Origin: JACVRW01 sp035705985
GTDB lineage: Bacteria; Actinomycetota; Thermoleophilia; Solirubrobacterales; Thermoleophilaceae
Direction: 5' to 3'
DNA length: 18,427 nucleotides
NCBI GenBank assembly: GCA_035705985.1
Contig: DASSVP010000165.1
Location: 1 to 18,427 of the forward strand
Part shown: positions 13,488-18,427 of the stretch, in pieces
Position numbering within the stretch: position 1 is the stretch's first letter
Layout of the letters: every line of letters begins with the position of its first letter
Translations under genes and position numbers: made by a program
Notes under the pieces: model-generated
The model's input: only the letters and a program-made list of their open reading frames with translations
Databases searched by the model: none
Told to the model about the DNA's origin: nothing

Positions 13488-15402
13488 AACGCAGGAGCGG
13501 CCGGTCGCGGCGCGCCGCGGCGATGGTGGCGACGGTGGCCGCCTGGGGCGCATCCAGCGCCGCCGTTACGCGACGCCCACCTAGGTGCCCGGAGACCGAC
13601 TGGCCGCGCACCACGAGCCGCCCGCCGGGCCCGGCGCGGCCGCTGATCCGGAGGACGCCCCGCTGGCGGCGCTCGCCGAAGTGCTTCAACCGCCCCGACA
13701 CCCGCACGCCCGGGACGAAGGCCACGCCGTGCATCCCGAGCGAGTTGTCGCCGTCGATGCGGTAGCGGCCCGCCCGAAGGCCGCCGCCGCGGGCGATGTC
13801 CGGATCGTGCGGATCGAAGATCAACTCTGTGAGCGAGTCCTCGGCCACGTCGCGCAGGGTCAACCTGACCGCGGCGAGCACCCGGCCGCTGACGCCCGAG
13901 GTGCCGGCCAGCCGGCGCACCGCGCCGAGCTGCCGCGGTGGCGGCGGCGTGGGCACGAACAGGCGCCCCACGCGCGGGCATGTCCGCGGCACCTGCCTGA
14001 GCTGGACGAAGCGGGCGAACGCGCGGAGGGCGCAGCCGCTGAAGTCGGCGCCAATGGCGGAGTGGCCCGTGGCCGGCGCCACGACGAGCCGCGAGCGCGG
14101 GAAGGACGCCGCGGTGCGGCGCGCGTTCTCGACGGGCGTCCGGACGTCGTCCTCGCCCTCGACGAGCAGCACCGGCACGTTCGGGAGCGGGCCGGGCCCC
14201 GGGTCGGGCGCCACCGGCGCGTGCGGCCAGCGCTCGCACAGGGCGAGCGTGTCCGAGCGGAGCATCGTCTCCCTGTCGAAGGGCTCAAACGAGGCATCGG
14301 CGATGGTCGCCGCGCGCGCCGCCGCCTGAGCGTGCCGCTCGCCGGGGTCCGGCGGCGTGGTCCGCGCCCACGGCAGCGGCGCCTCCTCGCAGGTGGTGGC
14401 CGCGTAGACCGCCGCGCTGAGCAGCCGCGGGGGCGGCGGCTCGCCGTCGACCGCGAAGGCCCGCCGGCGCAGCCGAAGCAGCGGTGCCGGGTCGCCACCC
14501 AGTCCCGCACGCACGGACCCCGGGAACGCCGCGCGCAGGGCGGGATCGAAGTCGCCGGCCACGAGGATCGTGAACAGGTCGAGCCGGGTCAGCCGACCGC
14601 TGCGGCGGTGCCCGCGCGGATCCACGACGCGGCCCCGCAGCGCGCCGCGCCGGGCGATCCTGTCGACGAGGCTCGCTAGGTCGGCGACCGGGTCGGGTGT
14701 CCAGTCACAGCGCCGCCGGCACAGCGAGCGAAGGACGCGCGGCGCCGCCCCGAGCGCGTCGAGGTAGAGGGGGTCCGGGCCGTCCGGCTCCACGACGGAG
14801 TCGAGCACCATCCGCTCGACGCGCGACGGGTAGCGGCGCGCATACGCCAACGCGGTCTTCGTGCCGTACGAGGTGCCGAACAGCGCGATCCGCTCCGCGC
14901 CGATCTCCCGCCGTACGGCCTCGATGTCTTCCGTCGAGTCCCTGCTCGTGTAGAGGGCCCGCCGCGCGCCCAGCCGGCTCGCGCAGGCGCCCGCGGCCGC
15001 GCCGGCCTCGAGCAGGTTTGCGCGCTCGAGCCGCCGACAGCGCAGCAGACCGGAGTGGCCCGTGCCGCGCTGGTCGAAGACGATCAAATCGCGGCTTCGA
15101 TACGCCGAGTAGAGGAGCCCGAGCGCGCCGCCGCTGAACGTCTCGGTGGCTGACTGGCCGGGGCCGCCGGCGAGCAGGACGAGCGGCGGCCGCGACGCGC
15201 CGCCCTGCTCGCGGGCGCGCACCCGCTTCACCAGCAGCGACACGCGTCCGGGCACGGCGCCGCTCCGATCGAGCGGGACGCTCAGCCGCCCGCAGGCAAA
15301 GCCGTAGGACCCGCAGCGCTCGAACCGAAGCGCGGCGTCGGCGGGCGCCGCCTGAGTCAGCCCGGCGACGAGGACCGGGAGAGCGAGGGCGGCGCGGCGC
15401 AC
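13486..15402 (-). CDS. Secreted alpha/beta hydrolase, TAP-like (S33 family), intact triad
   Basis: A 638-residue exported serine hydrolase of the tripeptidyl-aminopeptidase-like group (alpha/beta fold plus TAP C-terminal region). Residues 1-24 form a signal peptide: RR, a hydrophobic run, then APADA before the predicted cut. The oxyanion-region motif is LAGGPGQ, with DQRGTGHSG after it. The catalytic residues are S178 in GTSYG, D419 in EGEDDVRTP and H447 in ATGHSAIG. Conserved Cys pairs suggest disulfides. Beyond about residue 480 lies a beta-rich domain (GGGLRAGRYRIDGDNS, PGVRVSGRL) that is not part of ordinary TAP proteins. Substrate may be peptides or esters outside the cell. The start is GTG, with TAGGTT 6 bases upstream. 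It follows its paralogue by 9 bases. Confidence 0.9.
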   Translation of the reverse strand: MRRAALALPVLVAGLTQAAPADAALRFERCGSYGFACGRLSVPLDRSGAVPGRVSLLVKRVRAREQGGASRPPLVLLAGGPGQSATETFSGGALGLLYSAYRSRDLIVFDQRGTGHSGLLRCRRLERANLLEAGAAAGACASRLGARRALYTSRDSTEDIEAVRREIGAERIALFGTSYGTKTALAYARRYPSRVERMVLDSVVEPDGPDPLYLDALGAAPRVLRSLCRRRCDWTPDPVADLASLVDRIARRGALRGRVVDPRGHRRSGRLTRLDLFTILVAGDFDPALRAAFPGSVRAGLGGDPAPLLRLRRRAFAVDGEPPPPRLLSAAVYAATTCEEAPLPWARTTPPDPGERHAQAAARAATIADASFEPFDRETMLRSDTLALCERWPHAPVAPDPGPGPLPNVPVLLVEGEDDVRTPVENARRTAASFPRSRLVVAPATGHSAIGADFSGCALRAFARFVQLRQVPRTCPRVGRLFVPTPPPPRQLGAVRRLAGTSGVSGRVLAAVRLTLRDVAEDSLTELIFDPHDPDIARGGGLRAGRYRIDGDNSLGMHGVAFVPGVRVSGRLKHFGERRQRGVLRISGRAGPGGRLVVRGQSVSGHLGGRRVTAALDAPQAATVATIAAARRDRPLLR

Positions 15403-15408
15403 GCCGCC

Positions 15409-15414
15409 AACCTA
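15409..15414 (-). promoter_or_regulatory. Putative -10 (TAGGTT) of the active hydrolase gene, containing the upstream stop codon
   Basis: On the minus strand TAGGTT precedes the GTG start by exactly 6 bases (GGCGGC). Its first three bases are the TAG stop of the paralogue upstream. If used, this gives the active enzyme its own leaderless transcript, independent of the pseudoenzyme gene. Confidence 0.45.
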
Positions 15415-17328
15415 GCGCCGCAGCAGCGCGGCGACGACACCGGCTCGGGTCGAGCCGCCGCCGGTCTCCCCGGCGTACGCCCCGTAGACTGCGCTCGGGA
15501 TGCGCACGGTCGCCCGCACGCGCCGGCCGGCGACCCTGCCGCGGACCCGGAGGGTGCCGTCGTCGCCCTCCTCCTCGATCCGCACGACCGCATCGAGCCC
15601 GCCCGGCCCGTCCACCCTCAGCGGGCCCCAACCCGCGCCGTCGATGCCCACGAAACGCCCCGACAGACGCACACCGGGGATGTACTCGAAACTCCTGATC
15701 GCGAAGAAGCGCTCCCGGAGCGCATAGCTGCCTCCGCGGAGCCCGCCGCCGCGCACCGCGAACTGGTCCGACAGCAGGGCGCCGGGGTTGGGGAGCGCAC
15801 GGGCGAAGTAGTCGTCCACGATGTCGCCGAAGGTCGCAGCGATCGCGCGCACCAGGAGCCCGCGACGGCCGGGGATGCCGTTGACCGGCCGCAGCTCGCG
15901 CAGCGCAAGCGGGTCGGGCCGGCTCGCCGGCAGCAGCGGCCTTCCAAGCGGGCAGCGGTCCGGCAGGAGACGGTCGCTCACGAAGCGCCGCACGGCGCGA
16001 TCCGCGCAGTCCTGACTCCCCAGCCTGCCCGGCGTCAGGAGGACCTTCGCGCGCAGGTAGCGCCTCGCGGCGCGGTGCGCCGTCTCAAGCGGGAAGAGCG
16101 CCGAGCGCGGGTTGGTCAGCATCAGCACGGGCACGTCGGGCATCGTCCCGGCGGCGGCCGGCGGCCCGGGCGACACGGTCGGCCAGCGCCGGCACAGCCT
16201 CATCACGTCGCTGCGCACGAGCGTGCCGGGGTCGAACGGGGCCGCGAGCGCGGGCGCCATGCGCGACTCTGCGTCCGCGGCGGCCGCGTCGCGCTCGGCG
16301 GGCGACGAGTGCCACGCCCAGGGGAAGCGTGTCTCCTCGCAGGTCGCGGCGGCGTCCGCCGCGGGGCTCACCAGGCTCGGTGGCAGGCCTCGCCACAGCA
16401 TCGCCGCGCGCCGGTTCAGGCGGAGCAGCGGCGCCGCGTCTCCACGCAGCGCGGAGACCACGGCGGCTGGGTACTTCGCGCGCGATATGACGTCGCCGTC
16501 GCCGACGAGGAACGTGTAGAGCAGCTCCTGGCGCGTCAGCGCGGCCGGGCGACGGCGCCCGTCGGGCCCGAACAGCGAGCCCTGCAGCGGCCCGCTCGCC
16601 AGACGCGCCACGAGCCGCGCGGTGTCGCCTGCCGGATCGTGCGTGAAGGCCGCGCAGCGTCTGCGGCAGGTGTCGGACAGGAGCCGCGGCGCGGCGGCCG
16701 CGGAGTCCAGGTAGAGCGGGTCCCGCCCATCCGCATCCAGGACGTCCTCGAGCACCATCCGGTCCACGCGGTTGGGGTGGTCCATGAGGTAGCGCTGCGC
16801 GACGAAGCTTCCGTAGCCGGCGCCGACGAGCGTGATGCGCTCCACCCCGAGCTCGCGCCGCAGCAGCTCGACGTCCTCGGCGATGTCCGTCGCGCGGAAC
16901 AGCCCGCGCCGCTCACCGAGCAGGGCGGCGCACGCGGCCGCCTCGCGCCCGGCGTCGGTGCGCGTGGCCCTCTCGAGGTCGCGGCAGCGGAGCGCGCCGC
17001 GCCCCGAGCCGCGCACGTCGAGGGTCACGAGGTCGTGGCTCCGCAGCCGAACCGACCACTCGTACGGCGGCTCCCCGGCTCCCACCAGGCCGGGGCCGCC
17101 CAAGAGGAGGACCGCCACCCCGCGCACCGTCGGGTCGTCCGCCGGGTGGCGCCGCACGCGCAGGGCGAGTGTGCCGCCGATGGCGCCGGAGTGGTCCAGC
17201 GGAACGGAGAGACGCGCGCAGCGATCCGGGCCGCAGGGGCGGAAGGGCAGCTCCGCCGAAGCGGTCGCGGGGAACGCGGAGAAGGCGGCTGCGACGGCGA
17301 TCGCCGCCAGATAGCGCTCGCGCATCAC
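15412..17328 (-). CDS. Secreted TAP-like alpha/beta hydrolase homologue lacking the catalytic triad (probable pseudoenzyme)
   Basis: A 638-residue exported paralogue of the next gene downstream, with the same domain order: signal peptide (residues 1-26, ending TASA), alpha/beta-hydrolase fold, TAP-like region and a beta-rich C-terminal domain (GGGLRGGSYALRERF, PGVRLSGRF). The nucleophile motif is GAGYG, so Gly171 replaces Ser. The Asp position is S409 in NPRSALFP. The His loop is shortened by about six residues (TPGRLGSQDC) and has no His. Structural positions, including RRRC, CEE-xx-PWA and DRCP cysteines, are kept. The frame is intact over the full length, so this is not simple decay. It probably binds rather than cuts, or helps its neighbour. 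GTG at 17328 is chosen because GATGAT lies 6 bases upstream. ATG at 17325 is one codon later. Confidence 0.88.
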   Translation of the reverse strand: MMRERYLAAIAVAAAFSAFPATASAELPFRPCGPDRCARLSVPLDHSGAIGGTLALRVRRHPADDPTVRGVAVLLLGGPGLVGAGEPPYEWSVRLRSHDLVTLDVRGSGRGALRCRDLERATRTDAGREAAACAALLGERRGLFRATDIAEDVELLRRELGVERITLVGAGYGSFVAQRYLMDHPNRVDRMVLEDVLDADGRDPLYLDSAAAAPRLLSDTCRRRCAAFTHDPAGDTARLVARLASGPLQGSLFGPDGRRRPAALTRQELLYTFLVGDGDVISRAKYPAAVVSALRGDAAPLLRLNRRAAMLWRGLPPSLVSPAADAAATCEETRFPWAWHSSPAERDAAAADAESRMAPALAAPFDPGTLVRSDVMRLCRRWPTVSPGPPAAAGTMPDVPVLMLTNPRSALFPLETAHRAARRYLRAKVLLTPGRLGSQDCADRAVRRFVSDRLLPDRCPLGRPLLPASRPDPLALRELRPVNGIPGRRGLLVRAIAATFGDIVDDYFARALPNPGALLSDQFAVRGGGLRGGSYALRERFFAIRSFEYIPGVRLSGRFVGIDGAGWGPLRVDGPGGLDAVVRIEEEGDDGTLRVRGRVAGRRVRATVRIPSAVYGAYAGETGGGSTRAGVVAALLRR

Positions 17329-17334
17329 TTGACG

Positions 17335-17340
17335 ATCATC
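17335..17340 (-). promoter_or_regulatory. Weak -10-like hexamer (GATGAT) before the pseudoenzyme gene
   Basis: GATGAT keeps the key A and final T of a -10 and is placed 6 bases before the GTG. The identical hexamer with the identical spacing precedes the cupin gene. Evidence is only positional. Confidence 0.3.
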
Positions 17341-17369
17341 GAGCAGCCTCCGGCGGAAGGCAAGGCCGA

Positions 17370-17375
17370 TAACCT
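17370..17375 (+). promoter_or_regulatory. Putative -10 (TAACCT) of the biotin carboxylase gene
   Basis: TAACCT lies 12 bases before the ATG, so a transcript would have a leader of only about 5-6 bases. No Shine-Dalgarno sequence is present in the C-rich leader. The gap to the divergent hydrolase-type gene is 59 bases, so both promoters share it. Confidence 0.35.
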
Positions 17376-17387
17376 CCCCGCCCGCAG

Positions 17388-18427
17388 ATGTTCGAGAAGG
17401 TCCTCGTCGCCAACCGCGGGGAGATCGCCATCCGCGTGATGCGCACGCTCGAGGAGCTGGGCATCGCCAGCGTGGCCGTCTACTCCGAGCCCGATCGCCA
17501 CGCGCCGCACGTCAGGCGCGCCGACGAGGCGTACCTCCTGGGCCCCGGCCCGGCGAGCGAGAGCTACCTCGTCGTCGAGAAGATCATCGAGGTGGCGAAA
17601 GGGTCCGGCGCAGAGGCGATCCACCCGGGCTACGGCTTTCTCGCCGAGAACGCCGCCTTCGCCCGCGCCTGCGAGGAGGCCGGCATCGTCTTCATCGGTC
17701 CGCCGGCGAGCGCGATCGACGCGATGGGGTCGAAGACCCGCGCCCGCGAGATCATGTCCGACGCGGGCGTGCCGATCGTGCCCGGCACCACCGACCCGGT
17801 GGAGACCGTCGACGACGCGCGCAAGGTGATCGCGGACTCGGTCGGCTATCCGGTGGCGATCAAGGCCGCCGGCGGCGGAGGCGGCAAGGGCTTCCGCGTC
17901 GCGCAGTCCGAGGACGAGCTCGAGAAGGCCTTCGAGGGCGCCTCCCGCGAGGGCGAGAAGTTCTTCTCGGACCCCACGGTCTACGTCGAGCGCTACCTGC
18001 CGGACCCGCGCCACGTGGAGGTGCAGGTGCTGGCCGACAACGACGGCAAGGTCATCCATCTGTTCGAGCGCGACTGCTCGGTCCAGCGCCGCCACCAGAA
18101 GCTGATCGAGGAGTCGCCCGCGCCGGCGGTCGACCCGGAGCTGCGCGAGAAGATCGGCAAGATCGGCACCGACGCCGCGCGCGCGGTCGGCTATCGCTCC
18201 GCGGGGACGATCGAGGGCCTCCTCCAGGACGGCGAGTACTTCTTCCTCGAGATGAACACGCGCGTGCAGGTGGAGCACTGCGTAACCGAGATGGTCACCG
18301 GCATCGACATCGTGCGCGAGCAGATCAAGATCGCGGCGGGCGAGCCGCTCGGCTACTCGCAGGAGGACGTGGTGGTGCGCGGCCACGCCATCGAGTGCCG
18401 CATCAACGCGGAGGACGCGTCGAAGAA
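17388..18427 (+). CDS. Biotin carboxylase (acyl-CoA carboxylase alpha subunit), 3'-truncated
   Basis: The ATP-dependent biotin carboxylase of an acyl-CoA carboxylase, which carboxylates biotin on its carrier domain using bicarbonate. 346 residues are present and the frame runs off the right edge. MFEKVLVANRGEIAIRVMRT is the canonical N-terminus. Catalytic and ATP-binding residues fall at the E. coli AccC numbers: K116, K159, the glycine loop G162-G168, E288 and R292 (EMNTRVQVEH). RDCSVQRRHQKLIEESP is intact. Whether the chain ends as a stand-alone AccC (about 450 residues) or continues into a biotin-carrier domain (about 590), as in many actinobacteria, cannot be seen. The carboxyltransferase gene at the left edge and the epsilon-like gene at 4634 may belong to the same complex. 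Confidence 0.96.
   Translation, partial: MFEKVLVANRGEIAIRVMRTLEELGIASVAVYSEPDRHAPHVRRADEAYLLGPGPASESYLVVEKIIEVAKGSGAEAIHPGYGFLAENAAFARACEEAGIVFIGPPASAIDAMGSKTRAREIMSDAGVPIVPGTTDPVETVDDARKVIADSVGYPVAIKAAGGGGGKGFRVAQSEDELEKAFEGASREGEKFFSDPTVYVERYLPDPRHVEVQVLADNDGKVIHLFERDCSVQRRHQKLIEESPAPAVDPELREKIGKIGTDAARAVGYRSAGTIEGLLQDGEYFFLEMNTRVQVEHCVTEMVTGIDIVREQIKIAAGEPLGYSQEDVVVRGHAIECRINAEDASK

Noticed and set aside
15412..17328. Treating the triad-less hydrolase as a pseudogene
   Set aside because: The frame is complete, with the same length as the active copy, and it keeps the signal peptide, cysteines and C-terminal domain. Only catalytic positions have changed.
17331..17345. Tiny ORF (ATG ATC GTC AAG TGA) just upstream of the pseudoenzyme start
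   Set aside because: Four residues only. It is better explained as part of the -10 and spacer region.
16075..17439. 454-codon plus-strand frame opposite the pseudoenzyme
   Set aside because: Arg/Gly/Ala-rich shadow without motifs. The minus strand has a signal peptide and homology to its neighbour.
1..18427. Defence system, mobile element, CRISPR or toxin-antitoxin content
   Set aside because: No nuclease, transposase, integrase, repeat array or small toxin-like pair was seen. The gene content is metabolic and secretory.

Overview
The window is a gene-dense, very GC-rich stretch, roughly 70% by eye, with codons ending mostly in G or C and many GTG starts. Protein types point to Actinomycetota, most likely a deep branch such as Thermoleophilia (Solirubrobacterales or Gaiellales): acyl-CoA carboxylase parts with an epsilon-like small protein, a DUF3352 lipoprotein, an APS-reductase sulfate pathway and TAP-like secreted hydrolases. 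The phylum is a fair inference; the class is a guess. I see no RNA gene, CRISPR array, transposase or prophage, and no gene-free stretch longer than 300 bases. The longest gap is 148 bases, at 5305-5452.

Layout. Left (1-4612): the 3' end of an acyl-CoA carboxylase carboxyltransferase (+) meets a minus-strand group of MFS transporter, DUF3352 lipoprotein and ornithine-cyclodeaminase-like enzyme. Next (4613-5304) are a tiny plus-strand gene resembling the acyl-CoA carboxylase epsilon subunit and a minus-strand cupin. Centre (5453-12052): six plus-strand genes, mostly overlapping or nearly touching. They are sulfite reductase, APS reductase, CysD, CysN, a TauE/SafE (TSUP) permease and a DAHP synthase. 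Together the first five give sulfate transport (inferred), activation to APS, reduction to sulfite and reduction to sulfide. APS kinase is absent, which fits direct APS reduction. Right (12094-18427): a cytochrome P450 converges on two tandem 638-residue secreted alpha/beta hydrolase paralogues. A biotin carboxylase gene starts divergently from them and runs off the end.

Three observations stand out. (1) The two secreted hydrolases look like an enzyme and pseudoenzyme pair: one keeps Ser-Asp-His, while its neighbour has lost all three. (2) At least five gene starts carry a TAnnnT hexamer exactly 6 or 7 bases before the start codon, without a Shine-Dalgarno sequence. This is the signature of leaderless transcripts and also helps decide starts. 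(3) The P450 gene is bracketed by inverted copies of a short palindrome. An 18-nt-per-arm hairpin that contains both convergent stop codons closes its 3' side.
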